Source: Gambelia wislizenii (lineage: Eukaryota > Chordata > Lepidosauria > Squamata > Crotaphytidae). From it: a stretch of DNA of 64,000 nucleotides. This document shows, piece by piece, positions 43,251-54,593 of the stretch. The notes under the pieces were generated by a model, which had not been told where the DNA came from, did not search any database, and saw only the letters and a program-made list of their open reading frames with translations. A program made the position numbers and the translations under genes. Every line of letters begins with the position of its first letter. Position 1 is the first letter of the stretch. The stretch covers positions 118,614,309 to 118,678,308 of the forward strand of contig JAUMIR010000002.1 of the NCBI GenBank assembly GCA_030847615.1, written 5' to 3'.

Positions 43251-45280
43251 GAAATGTCTTGCAAGAACAGGCTGAATAGATCACTGTGGTTCAATGGCCT
43301 ATCTGGTACAGGATATCCTTTACCTATATCAACCTGTGGTTCTCTCCCCCCACCCCACTTCCCAACCTTTTATTAAAAGCAGAAACCCTCAGCCATTCTC
43401 ACAACTGTGTCATTGTATTTATGCTTTTTTGGCACTTTCCATCATATGCAAAATGTTAGGTTATTCTGGAAGCCAAGTATATACACAGCCCCATCTTTCT
43501 ATACCCACTGTAGGCATGATTTGAAAGAACCCCTTCATAGAGTAAAATATCTTGTTACTGCTTGCATCCTATGATTATGTTGTCTCTCAAAAAGGCAAAA
43601 AGAAAAAGCAGACATAAAAATGATTTGTTTTGCCATCAACAAAAATGCTCACAAAAACAGAGACCAAATTCCCCTTACGAGTCCCCTTTGTCTGAATGGC
43701 TAAATGCAGTATGTTCTTCTGTTGCTATAAGGTATATACCGGTAGTCCTGTTGCTTTCCACCTGCCAAGTAAGCTTAAATTATATCTATCATTTATGGGT
43801 GTGGTTGTCATGATGGCTTCATTCTGCATTCAAGTCCTTTTCTAATACTAGGTTGGCACCTTGATCCTCAGCTCTTTCAGAAAACATGACCATGACAGAA
43901 TGCCTTCATTTGTTTTGTTTTGTTTTGTTTTTGTCCACTGGTATTATCTTATCTGAATCTATTTATCTCACAAGAGTTTATTTCCAGATAATTGTATCCT
44001 CTATTTAAATTCCAGATTCTTTTCACATTTAACCCGTGTGCCTGGTGGTAAATATTAACTCAGTCAAGCTACATCTGTTTGCTTTTTTCTTCCTTTGGAC
44101 AGCTCTGGGTGGATATTACCACTGCTATTCTTTGCCTGGTATCCCTGTACACCATGCATACCTTCCTTATTTATTGGTTGTGTATTTACTTTCCTATCTT
44201 TTCCTTCCCTCCCTTTTGTTTTTTAACCAAGTGACTTGTTGATTTGGGCCATTTCTCTCTTTCCCTCTCCCAGTATGTCATTTTATAACCTCAAGCTGGA
44301 ATTTATGACAGATTGCTCCAAACGTGGTTATTTTTGTGTTTCCATCTGAATGCGCGACAGCAGATGCTGAGTGTTTGGAATGCATTAGTGCTAATGGCAG
44401 GACCATTAAACATTAGAGTCACTCATTGCAGATGGGTTGCTATGGAAGTTCAGGGGGAAATGAAACAAGAGCTGGAGTGAAAGCGACTGTTAGGCTGTTT
44501 CCAGCAATCTTCTCTGGGCAATCAGTCAGAGCTGTGATCCCTGCATGGAAAGTTTCTTTCTTTCTTCTTTCCTTCCCCCTTTTGCCCTCCCCCATATGAA
44601 CCACAATCTAGCACTTTTCTGTTTCTGGTTACAACAGCAAAATCTTTAGTGACCTTCAGTTGTCAGCTTAGAAAGGAATAAAGGGCATATTCCCTGAACT
44701 CTGGCAATAGAGAAATGCCAGCCCCTAAATTCTGACTTGCACATTTGTGTCCTGTTCCCCATCACCACCTTGCTCAACATTTCTTTAGTCAAAATATTGG
44801 TTTAGACAAGCCGGGCATTGGAGGTTAGTTTTAAAAGCTTTCCTCTGCAGCAAAAATGCTCAGAAGGCTACTCCCATCTTTTGAGGCTATATTATTGTGG
44901 AAAGGCAGTTCAGAGTAAGTGGTTTTTTCCTTACCTTGAATATGGATGCATGTTCTAGATGGGAACAGAGGCCACACCAGCAGACCTGCATCTGCCCGGC
45001 CTCCCATCCTGACTAATGTCTAGTAATGGGAAACATAACATAACATTGAAGGTTATTGTGTGGCAGGTTTTCCATATCCCTGCTTCACTTCATTGGGTGT
45101 AGCTTGCTAGTTGAGTGAATTTGCAACATGATGGCTTCACATCGGGTTTTGGGGTTTTTTTTTGCGGGGGGAGGGCATTATTAGATGTTCTTAAAGAGAG
45201 GACAAGAATATGAGCTGGAGCTTCTGTTTTTGGCAACAACTACACATATCCTCTTATACCAGCCTTAATGATCAGAGGAC
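43251..45280. other. No gene recognised
   Basis: A (GTTTT)n run lies at 43908-43932. Several short frames (43294-43524, 43562-43813, 44036-44242) have no known domain. It could be intronic. Confidence 0.4.
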
Positions 45281-45314
45281 TAGATGGCAGTCTTTCACTA
45301 CAGCTGCTGCTTTC

Positions 45315-45465
45315 TGCTTTCTCATTGGAGCAGTGGCAACTGGCAGCTTTGATGTCAGTGAGGGTGGTGAATCTACTCTGGGTTTTAGTCTGAACTTGAA
45401 AGGATCTATCCAAGGTGCTGGATCTATTTGGATGATAAATTGCAGCTCCTTAGATAGCTTCTTTG
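45315..45465. repeat. Unclassified interspersed repeat (copy B)
   Basis: Similar to 30535-30665 in the same orientation over about 130 bp. The family is unknown to me. Confidence 0.45.
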
Positions 45466-46420
45466 CTTAAAAACCTGGAATGGATTCACAGTCCCAGTGA
45501 CATGGAAATCAGCAGCTGCCACTGCATTGCAAGAGTGAGTGCCATACAGATGGGGCAATTAGTTAGAAATAGAGGGGGAAAGTCACTGGAGGTGGGCAAC
45601 TCTAATTTGCTTCTCTCCTGTGCCTTTATTGAGAGGGAGGGTTCCTCAGTCACTTCTCCTGCCAACTAGTAGGTGAGACTCCACCTTCACGTCCCAAGGA
45701 GGGCAAATGGATCACAGGAGCATCAGGGTCAGGGATCTTAAGATGTTGCATGTGGCTTTCTTTCACTCATATGAACACTATCCTCAGGTTTTGCTGTCCT
45801 GTGCAGTTCCTTGGCCATCTCAGCTGTTAGAAGCAATCAGTTCCCCCACATGGGAGGCTTGAAACTTCCAGCCACTTCAAGTATTTCATTATTTTTCATT
45901 CTTTACTTCAAAAGGCAAATTCCTGTCGTTCTGGCCTTATTTGCTTCTTTTTTATTCACATATCACCAGCACCCTTGCTGCACACAGCATGCATTCTGCT
46001 TCTCCAGACTAATTCTGTAGCAGCAAAACACTGTCAAATGGGGGGAGGTGAAGAGAGGCCAGGCCATCAACAGCACTTCCCACTCCTCGTGGACATTCCT
46101 GGACAGCTGGTGTCTTGGATGGTTTTGATCTGGGGTGAGCACTGCAGTGTTGTTCTCCAGATTTCAGCAGTCCATTTAGCATTTCTTTTAGATGAGGAAC
46201 AGGTGCAAAATGTACCTATAAAAATTGCTGAAGGTGTTTTTTTTTCTTTTTGGTTTGTTTGTCATTTTCCTTTATGTGCCCCTTGCAAATGAGGAAACAC
46301 CACTGAAATGGACTCTCCAGCCTCTTTTTTGTGGTTTGCAGCCAGCAGTTGCAGATTGAGGATAACTGCCCATAAACTGATTCTTTGCTTTTTTACAACC
46401 AGTAAGCCTACTGAAATGGT

Positions 46421-46923
46421 CTCTCTCTGGCTTTTCTTCGCAAACGAAGATTCAGGAAGGACACATCCCGCGCTTTCTGCAAGCGTGCTGATGACTAAAA
46501 AGTCCTTTGTCCTTCGAGCCTGTGCAATGGATTTTTCTGGTGGAGCGCAGCGTGCACAGAACTGGCCTCACCCTTTAAACCAAAGGTTCGTCTGCTGGCC
46601 TTGCAAGCATGGACGGTAGCAGCGAGGTCCTCGGGTCGTAAGTTTGATTAGAGTTTCCTTCTCTTAGATGGTTGACCTTACAGGGTTGGATGAGCACTAT
46701 CTGCCTGGGTTTGGGATTAGAGTTTTCCTTCTCCTAGGACGGTTGCCACAAGGCTAGAGAGCCCATCATGCCCTTTGACACTCTTTGTCAGACCCTTCGG
46801 TTTTGACCTGTCTGGCATGGGAGACCCTACACCAGTGGCTATTATGCCACTGCCAGCATAGCTCAAAACATCATTAGGGTACGCAAGCCTTTCTCCCACG
46901 ACAAGGGGGCGTCAGTGGAGAGG
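46421..46923 (-). mobile_element. Short non-autonomous RTE derivative (5'UTR joined to 3' end)
   Basis: 46421-46501 corresponds to the RTE 3' terminus (34690-34770), and 46502-46923 to the outer 5'UTR (about 39495-39890). The endonuclease and RT region is absent. An exact 11-bp duplication, actgaaatggt, flanks it (46410-46420 and 46924-46934). It cannot encode protein, so it was either mobilised by an RTE enzyme in trans or deleted internally after insertion. Confidence 0.85.
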
Positions 46924-47094
46924 ACTGAAATGGTAATGTGGGGGGAATGCCTATGTTGGTGCATAGTTATCCCCCTTGATGCATTCTGCACTTTGAAACC
47001 TAGTCCCTGTATTTCAGTATTCCTCTGAGTGCAGATGCAGGTAGATTTATTTTTGTGCCAACACATCAGCCAACTTCTGAGGTTTCTGGGGGGC

Positions 47095-47305
47095 TTCCAG
47101 ATCACACAGTTTTAGGACTATTATTTCACTTTAATTGCCATGGCTGCATCTTATGGAATACTGGGGTTTGTAGTTTGGACTCTGGCTGAGAATTCTACAT
47201 GACCCTCCCTAAACTACAAATCCCAGGATTTCATAAGATGTTACCATAGCAGGTAAAGTGGAATCATTGCACTATAATTTTGTAATCTGAAAGGCCCCTG
47301 GTCTT
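47095..47305. mobile_element. Palindromic MITE, 'CTACAAATCCCAGGATT' family (copy 4)
   Basis: 'ttcactttaattgccatggctgcatcttatgg..tttgtagttt' is inverted against 'aaactacaaatcccaggatttcataagatg..gtaaagtggaa'. Confidence 0.7.
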
Positions 47306-47686
47306 CCAGTGCCATTCTGCCACATGGGATGGTTTTACAAGTGCCATTTTTCCTTCATGGATATAGGAAATGCCTGTGTACTGCCCTGTTACAGATTATC
47401 CAAGGGCTTGAGCCTGCTATACAAGAGGCTAAGTCTGGGTTAAGCACTCAATCCAGAAGACAAACTGGAATCTGAGGAAGAGTATAAAATGGAGGTAAAT
47501 GAAGCTGAAGAGGTTACCATAACAGTACTTTCTGCAGAAGATAGCCTAGCAAGCATTTCTTTAGACAGCAGCTTGGACAACATGATGCCCCTCTTTAGAT
47601 TTTCAGTCATTGAAGTGCTATGGACACAAGAACATAGCAAATCATTTGATACTAAATCAGACTATGGGTCCATCTAGCTCAGTATT

Positions 47687-47835
47687 GTTGCACCAGGAGT
47701 GAAGAACCTGTGGTCCTCCAGATGTTGCCGGGCTGCGTTTCCCATCATCATTCATCACTGGCTATGCTGGTTAGGACTTATGGCCATTGCAGCCCAACAA
47801 CATCTGGAAGGCCACACCTTCCCCACCTCACAGTT
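47687..47835. mobile_element. hAT-like palindromic MITE
   Basis: 'ggtcctccagatgttgccgggctgc' is inverted against 'gcagcccaacaacatctggaagg'. Ends near 'ccaggagtgaagaacctg' / 'ccacaccttcccc'. Confidence 0.55.
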
Positions 47836-48443
47836 TACATTGAATGTCTGTGATTCTCCAGGTCCAGAGAGGAGGTTCTCCCATCCCTACCAGATGCCAG
47901 GGGTTGAACATGGGGCCTTTTGGAGTCAAAGCATTTTCTATGTACCAGTGAGTTATGTTCCTTCCTTGAGAACATTACAGAAACAAGAGATCGACAAAAT
48001 AATCAAAATTGGCCATCCCCATCTGCAGGGACCCCCACAGCCTAAAGCACTCCTGTCAAGGTATAACTTGTAAGAATTCAAACAAGCATGATTCTGCAGT
48101 CTTCTATTACTAGCTTCCTCTTTATTATTAAAAGATCCTTTTATGTCTTTAAAAAAAACGTATCTCTAGCAGAGAGTGGAAGTACAAAAAAAAAAAAAGA
48201 CAGCAAGAAAGTGTACATCATTACTTTAAGAGTAATTAAACTTTCCTAGGGAAAGCCACCATTACCAGACTTTTGCCCCTCCTTTCTGTTGTTTACACGC
48301 CACTCAGCCTGGCTAATAGCAAATAGAACTAAACACAAAGGGCAACTTGATCAGGTCCAAGGGCCAGTTTTGCAGAACCTACACTTCACAAGCTGTAAAT
48401 GTCCACTCCTGATTAAAAAAATACTTCAGATTTATACACATAT

Positions 48444-48474
48444 GGACACACGGACACACACACACACACACACA
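48444..48474. repeat. (CA)n microsatellite
   Basis: cacacacacaca run. Confidence 0.9.
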
Positions 48475-48689
48475 AAATCATGGCTACAAGGCTTACTTTA
48501 GAGGGGGATCATGCTCTTGAAGGCTTCTAGACAATTCCCCCAACTCCACACTGTTTTAGCCCAAAAATTCTGTTGGGTCAAGTATCCAAGAGGCTTTGGG
48601 AAAGTCTGAACAGTCTCCAAACAAGTAACATAATGAGCAAGACAAGAATGCAACACATTACTCCTCAAAGAAAAAAACAACATATTATA

Positions 48690-48872
48690 TTTTCCCTGCT
48701 CTATCAAATAATGAATGAATAGCTTTTTAAAGCATAATATCACAAATGCCAGCCTAAACAAAAAGCTCTTCATCATGTAGTGAAATGCTGTCAAAGCGAA
48801 ACCAATCTGGGACAAAGAATTCCACAGTTCAGGTGCAGCCACTGAAGAGGCCCTTTTCCTTATCTCCATCAA
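48690..48872 (-). mobile_element. L2/CR1-group LINE C-terminal fragment
   Basis: The minus strand reads 'RKRASSVAAPELWNSLSQIGFALTAFHYMMKSFLFRLAF', which corresponds to the end of L2-type ORF2 (R.FSAAAPRLWN.LP..IR......FK..LKT.LF). Compare the last ~50 residues of the frame at 967-3570. Confidence 0.65.
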
Positions 48873-48875
48873 TGG

Positions 48876-49115
48876 CTGTTGTTGTTGTTGTTGTTGTTGT
48901 TGTTGTGTGCCGTCAAGTCATATAGAAGTATGCCAATACTAAGGCAACCCTTAGCATTGGTTTTGTTGGCAACATTTATTCAGGGTTTTGCCATTGCCTT
49001 CCTCTAAGGAAATGACATTTGTTCAAGATCACCCAGTAGATTTCTATGGCCAAGTGGGGATTTGTATCCTGTGTTAGTCCAATACACAAACCACTGTGCC
49101 GTGCTGGTTCTCAAT
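48876..49115 (-). mobile_element. Sauria-type SINE (copy 3) with (TTG)n tail
   Basis: The tail (ttg)n at 48879-48905 and 'tgtgccgtcaagtca' are followed rightward by the body and then the tRNA-like head in reverse ('ggatttgtatcctgtgttagtccaat', 'caaaccactgtgcc'). Confidence 0.85.
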
Positions 49116-51160
49116 TAATAGCCCCTCCACTATATCAGGAACATGGAGAAGCACCCCTCCGATAACAGGATGAGATTTAGAGGACCCCTTCAACTAACTT
49201 GTTATCAAAGATGTTTTAAATCGTGTTCAGGCACATACAAAAAGCTGTGCTCTGCTCCACATTTCAAATCCATTATGAATTTACAATAGCCTTCTTGGTT
49301 TCATTAAAGGGACCCTGGGTATTCACAATGGAAAACTAATTTGGCACATAGATAAGTTTAATGATCAGTCATGTACAACTAATGTTTTTGATAAACATGA
49401 CTGTTTCCTTCATATATGAAATGTACCAATTGCATGTAGGCAACTAATTTGGCTTATTTGTAGTGCCAAGCAAATAATCTGATTTTTTTAAAAAAGAAAG
49501 GAAAAAAAGAGATTCATCCTACATTTGCTGTAATGCAGACCAGCTCGCTTTGGCTAATGAAATTTGTAAAATATAGGAATTGTTTATTCAAATGCACATT
49601 CTCCTATCCTGTGGGGAAAAAAATCACAAGACTCCAGGTTTTCTGTGTCCCTATCAAAAAAAGATATCCATGGTTGCAGCATGGTTGCTAGAAGCTACTA
49701 TATAACTAAGGTGCTAAGCAAATTCCAGATTTTTTAAGGAATATATTTAGCCTCACTACTTCCTTCCCCTCCTCTAGAGCTCACATTTCCCATCAAATGG
49801 GAGGAGCAGTCCTACTCCAGGAGCTGTATCTGAGGTCCCTTTCCCACCAATATGATCCATAGACATGGTCCAGTGGTACTTGAAGTAGTGGGATATAGTG
49901 CCTTTGCTTGATAATTCCACACAAGTTATATAAAGCAACCAGCTGTGTGTATCACAAAATGATAAAACATCTATTTTTAATGGCATGGAGGAGAATGTTC
50001 TGCTTGAGTAGATCAGTCTGTTTCTTATAGGCATAGCACAATTTGATAAATACAGCATTCCAGATCTGCTAGAAAAATATATATGTTGTAAAATGCTAGT
50101 GTATCCATGCATGTTATCCAGGAATTCTCACTATAAACCTCCTCTCTGTGAGTGCCTTATCTAATGAGGAGAACAAACATGTTAGTGAAAGTTACTGATC
50201 AGGATAGCAAGGAAGTGAGTCATGTCGAAAATATATTGTTTCGCTCTATATGAGACACTCTCATCAGCCTATTTCTTTGTGAATATGAGATGGGACAATA
50301 GAGATTGAAGGGGGGTAGGACTGGGAAGATGGGAGCTTGGAAATGAAGGAGGCAGCGGAAAGAAAGCTGGAGAGAAACAACAGTAATAAACATTTTATGA
50401 AGCATAAAATGGCTTATAAAGAAGTCAACTTTTAAAGGCAATTTATATAATCCTGCCAAGTGCACATAAATGGGGAAATAGCTCTCTCTGCAACCACTAA
50501 GCATTTCTTTAAATGGGACAAATAGCTTCAGCAAAGTGTTTTGGAAGCCCAAACAAGCCTACCAAAAACAACATTGATAATGATAGGCAGCCCACTCTCA
50601 GTGAAGTCTGTCATCCGGAGACTGGGAGAATGGATTTGTTGACAGTACATGCCTGGTTTTCTCTGAATATTCCTCTCCCCTTTGTTTTTTTTCCTGTTGG
50701 CTTGAGTGGGACAAGAGAGTTCTCATTATGGCCGAAAGTTCAAGGAATATTTTAGTGGGTTTTTTGGGGGGTTAACCTATTCACTACAGCCCTTTCTTAA
50801 TGCCTCCATCGTGCCTTGACTTCTGGCTGAGGAGTTTGGGTAAATATGTGTGATACCTTTGCTGTCAAGATTTGCAAACAAACATAATATCATACCCAAG
50901 TAATAAAAAAAGATGGCGTGGTTTTCTTTCAATTTCTCAAATAACAAGATCCTTAAAAGAGGAATAAAATGAAGACTTTATATATCTCTTTGGCACTGAG
51001 GCATTGGTGTTTAACTTGGAATTTACAATAAATTATGTAGCACTTCAAAATATATAAAGTACAAAATATTTCATATCTTTTACTTTGTACAGCAAAAAAA
51101 CACTGAAATCTCTTCTGAATATATACACTAGCCTTCATTCATAGGGCATATTTTAGGGTG
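49116..51160. other. No gene recognised
   Basis: AT-rich DNA. Open frames (e.g. 49774-50112, 50220-50552) show no domains. Confidence 0.4.
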
Positions 51161-51164
51161 CTTT

Positions 51165-51275
51165 AAACTTGTGACCTTCCAAATTTCATTGACTATAATT
51201 CCCATCAACCCTGGTAATTAGCCACGTTAGCTTCGAATGATAGGAGTCCACTGAATCTTGAGGGCCATATGATAA
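51165..51275. mobile_element. hAT-like MITE remnant
   Basis: 'gaccttccaaatttcattgactataattcccatcaaccctgg' and '..gataggagtccactgaatcttgagggcc' resemble the palindromic family at 47687-47835. Confidence 0.4.
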
Positions 51276-51680
51276 GAGTTTATAAATCATATTGGCTTGG
51301 AATACCAATACCAGAAGATATTTTTTTTGAAAGTCAGTATAGTATTTGGCTGGATGTTTTAATACTTTAGACATGTTTGGCTGCTGAATTCACACAGATG
51401 TAAACTGACAGAGTAGGCATTTTATGACATTTGCCATCTCAAAGAGTTTTAAACAACCTCACCAAGATTCAGTCACCAGCAATCTACCTTTTAAAAAATG
51501 AACAAAAAATAGCCAAGCATAAATTGTCCCATCTATTGTATTTTGCCATTAGAGCACCTTTTTTGTTCCATATAATTTATTGTACTGGAATGGAAAATGA
51601 CCTATACTGTACCATTTTGTGGGTGAATCAAGTGAGAGTGCTCAGATGAGAAGCACCTTTCCCCTCTCCTCCAAAGGGTA

Positions 51681-52614
51681 TACGAAGTCTATCTATTAAA
51701 TAATGAGACTGTGTTTCTACCTTTCAGACAAATAAGGGAGAATGATTGTGAACATTGGAGTGGTGACCTTGACCATATCCGAACCTGCATGACAAACATC
51801 AACACTCTCCACCATTCAGTTAATTGTCAGTTTTCGTTTAAAGCAGCTGTGTTATCTGTTGCGTGCCGGGAAAATGCTAAGTTTAAATGTCGACCAACGT
51901 GACATTCTGCAGCAACTTGAGGTGGACCCAGACCTTTTTCAAAAAATCATCACTTGTGATGAAACTTGGATCTTCCAGTATGATCCTGAGACAAAACAAC
52001 AGTCAATGCACTTGAAAACACCATCATCACCAAGAATGAAAAAAGCATATCAAAGCAAGTCGACATACAAAGCCATGCTAATTGGGAGGTATTTGACATC
52101 AAGGGTGTAAATTTGGCAGAATGGGTTCCAGAAGGCAGAACAGTGAACCAGCATTATTATAAGGAAGTTTTGATAAAGCTGAGAGAAAGAGTCAGGGGGG
52201 GAAAGTCCAGAACCATGGAAAATTGGTTTCATTCTTCATCAAGACAATTGCCTGCTCACACAGCACTTTCTGTGAAGCCTTTTTTGGCAGATAAATACAT
52301 TACTACACTTGAACATCCTCCATATTCACCAGATTTGGCACCATGCAATGTTTTTCTATTCCCTAAAGTGAAATTGGTGTTTAAAGGAACATGTTTTGAG
52401 CCAACTGATTCAGTAAAGAAGAAAATGGCAGATGTGTTGAAACAGTTGACAGAAACTGATCTGCTCCATGCCTTCAACCAGTGGAAAGCAAGAATTCGTC
52501 AGTGTGTGAGTGTGAATGGGGAATATATTGAAGGAGACAAGCATTAGAATTGTAATACATATAAATAAAAATTGGTTATGTTTCAGTCTTGTTATTTAAT
52601 AGACAGTCATCATA
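51681..52614 (+). mobile_element. mariner element, internally deleted
   Basis: Inverted ends of about 30 bp: 'tctatctattaaataatgagactg' at 51688-51711 and 'cagtcttgttatttaatagaca' at 52584-52605, with TA at both outer edges. It is 934 bp, shorter than typical mariners of about 1.3 kb. Confidence 0.85.
51850..52547 (+). pseudogene. mariner transposase, N-terminally deleted and frameshifted
   Basis: The first frame (51859-52110) encodes 'LEVDPDLFQKIITCDETWIFQ', with the first catalytic Asp in CDETW. A frame change near 52090 leads to 52113-52547: 'EWVPEGRTVNQHYYKEVLIKL', a stretch where the second catalytic Asp (DNxPAH position, near 52245) is out of frame, 'HPPYSPDLAPC' with the third Asp, and 'YIEGDKH' at the end. 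The DNA-binding helix-turn-helix region before 'LEVDPD' is missing. The D,D34D class is inferred from motif order. It cannot be active. Confidence 0.85.
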
Positions 52615-52871
52615 TGTGATATACACCATGGACAGATCTAACCACTGATGAACAGCTGATGGAGGTCAGAGGTAAATGCCCATAATGGCAGTATATATAC
52701 GTCCAGTAAACCAAGAAAATGTGGCATAATATGGTGATAGGCCTACAATGCTAAAATACCATCCCAGGAGGCATTTACCTGGGTAGGCAGCCTAATACAG
52801 CTGGAGAAACCCAGCTTGGGTACATTGTACTGACAATATTAGTTGGCCCCTATTTCCACATGGGTGAAAAG

Positions 52872-53060
52872 TGAGAAGGAGACCAGCAAGGTGTGGTGGT
52901 TTGAGTGTTGGACTAGGACTTTGGGAGACCAGGGTTTGAATCCCTGCTCAGCCATGGGAATCCACTGGGTAGCTTGGCCAAGTCATACTCCTCTCTCAGC
53001 CTCAGAAGAAAGCAACGGCAAACAAATCTTGTCAAGGAAATTCTGTGATAGGGTTGCCTT
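52872..53060 (+). mobile_element. Sauria-type SINE (copy 4), left part
   Basis: The A-box 'tggtggtttgagtgttgg' and B-box 'gggtttgaatccc' are present. The SINE is cut at 'gggttgcctt' by the LTR retrotransposon and continues at 58607-58648 ('gccttagggtcacgataag..acaacttgaaggcac'). Confidence 0.85.
53056..53060. repeat. Target site duplication of the chromovirus (left)
   Basis: gcctt, repeated at 58607-58611. Confidence 0.85.
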
Positions 53061-53672
53061 TCTCAGGGTCAGCCAGGACTCTGAGGACTCAGAAACGAGG
53101 AGGCTGAGCAAGTAGCAGGAGAGCTGGCTGAGTCTGAGTCTAGGCCTGAAGAACCCAGGGCTCAGCAGCCTAGCCCTCCCCCAGCACAGGGTCCAAGCCT
53201 GGGAGATATAGTAGAGCAAGAGCAAGAGGTAGAAGAGCAGGTCCCTACCTTTAGCCAAAGGAGAGCAGAGATGGCCTGGCTGCGTCGTTCCCGGAGATTG
53301 AGAGAGAGAAGCTCATCAATCACCCTGCAGCTGGGAGTGGGAGCTGGGCCAACATAAGTAGCTGGGGGACGCTGAGTTCCTTGTTTCAGGCAGTCTGCAT
53401 TTCCTGGAGGAAGCCTCTGCCTGTGACTCTCCTGCGACTTGGAACATTGCTATCTTGAGACTTCAGATATCTTGACCTTGGACTGCCTTCGTTGACCCAC
53501 CTGCCGGAATCCTTTTGACCTCGGACTGCCTCTTCATTATTCGGTCTCTCTCTCTGTGTGTGTACTTCTTACCCTATAGGACTGCTACTGACAACACCAG
53601 GTACTGTGCTTTTCAACTGAGTTGTTGCCGAGCCGGGCAATCTTATCAGCTATTTAAGTTGGCTTCTCGACA
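53061..53672 (+). repeat. 5' LTR of the chromovirus
   Basis: 612 bp, beginning tctcagggtc (TG in the 3' copy has become TC here) and ending ctcgaca. It includes a TATA-like 'cataagta' near 53353 upstream of the presumed RNA start. Confidence 0.88.
53383..53394 (+). promoter_or_regulatory. Putative 5' end of RNA / self-primer
   Basis: gtttcaggcagt, perfectly complementary to 53675-53686 just after the LTR, and conserved in the 3' LTR. It lies about 30 bp after the TATA-like site. Confidence 0.65.
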
Positions 53673-53674
53673 GA

Positions 53675-53686
53675 ACTGCCTGAAAC
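53675..53686 (+). promoter_or_regulatory. Putative primer binding site (self-priming type)
   Basis: actgcctgaaac begins two bases after the 5' LTR. It does not start with the TGG expected for tRNA priming, but is complementary to 12 nt inside the LTR, as in Tf1/sushi-type self-priming. Confidence 0.65.
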
Positions 53687-53705
53687 CCCTAATTAAGTTG
53701 ATAAG

Positions 53706-54593
53706 ATGGTCGAGTCTGCTGCGATTCAGGAACTGTTATCCCAAAACCAGCAATTAGCAGCCCAGCTGGCACAATTAACTCAAGGCTTGACTGCACTCCA
53801 GAACCAACCCCCACCCCAGCCCCGGGGGAAATCTATCATTGCTTTACCTGAAAAGTTTTCTGGTGATAGAGCAGTATTGGACAGTTTTATAGCAAACTGC
53901 AAGCTGCACTTCAAAATCAGAGGGGCTGATTTCCCCATGGACACTCACAAATTGGCTTTCATTATCAGTCTGTTAGCTGGTCCTGCAAATAAATGGGCTA
54001 CTCCCTATCTGAATGAGGATAGTCCAGTCCTCAACAGCTTGCAGGATTTCCTGCAGGAAATGAGAGCTACCTGGGGTGATCCTGTAAAGACTGAAACTGC
54101 TGAGCACCGGATTAAGACCGTCCAGCAAGGCAAAGGCTTTGTGGTTGAATATGCCACCATCTTCCGTCTCATAGCCCAGGACCTGACCTGGAACCAGAGT
54201 GCCTTGCAGGCCCAGTTGCGCTGGGGGTTGGCAGACCCCATTTTGGATGAGCTGGCCCGCTCAGAGCCTCCAGACACCTTAACTGCCTTAATAACCCAAG
54301 CAACACGCATAGACTGCCGCCTCTCAGCTCGCAGGCAGGCCAGGCGTTCCAACCCGCCCTTTTCCCCAGTGATTGCACCCCAGACACCGGCAACTTCCCC
54401 TATGGCTGCCCCGCCTGCAGAAGAACCAATGCAACTGGGAGGGGCTCGGCCGCGGCTCACTGTGGCTGAGAAGGAACGAAGGAGGAGAGAGGGGCTCTGC
54501 CTGTACTGTGGTCTCTCAGGGCATTTTGCCAGAAAGTGCCCAGCCAAGGGACACCGAGCACCACTGCCGGGAAACAGCCAGTCCCAGGTGTAG
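53706..54593 (+). CDS. Chromovirus gag
   Basis: A 295-codon open frame starting MVESAAIQELL. The N-terminal part has a short coiled-coil-like 'LLSQNQQLAAQLAQLTQGL'. The middle is the Ty3-type capsid ('LPEKFSGDRAVLDSFIANC', 'AHRIKT..' region). One zinc knuckle lies near the end (C265-C268-H273-C278, CX2CX4HX4C). The protein packages element RNA in cytoplasmic particles. The start follows the PBS and a short leader. It overlaps pol by 58 bp, with pol in the -1 frame. The frame is intact, unlike pol. The family resembles the source of domesticated mammalian genes such as PEG10. Confidence 0.88.
   Translation: MVESAAIQELLSQNQQLAAQLAQLTQGLTALQNQPPPQPRGKSIIALPEKFSGDRAVLDSFIANCKLHFKIRGADFPMDTHKLAFIISLLAGPANKWATPYLNEDSPVLNSLQDFLQEMRATWGDPVKTETAEHRIKTVQQGKGFVVEYATIFRLIAQDLTWNQSALQAQLRWGLADPILDELARSEPPDTLTALITQATRIDCRLSARRQARRSNPPFSPVIAPQTPATSPMAAPPAEEPMQLGGARPRLTVAEKERRRREGLCLYCGLSGHFARKCPAKGHRAPLPGNSQSQV
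54569..54575 (+). promoter_or_regulatory. -1 ribosomal frameshift heptamer GGGAAAC
   Basis: It lies 16 bases before the gag stop region and is phased G GGA AAC in the gag frame, the canonical X XXY YYZ form. A -1 slip here enters the pol frame exactly. The same heptamer is known from sushi-ichi/PEG10. Confidence 0.8.
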
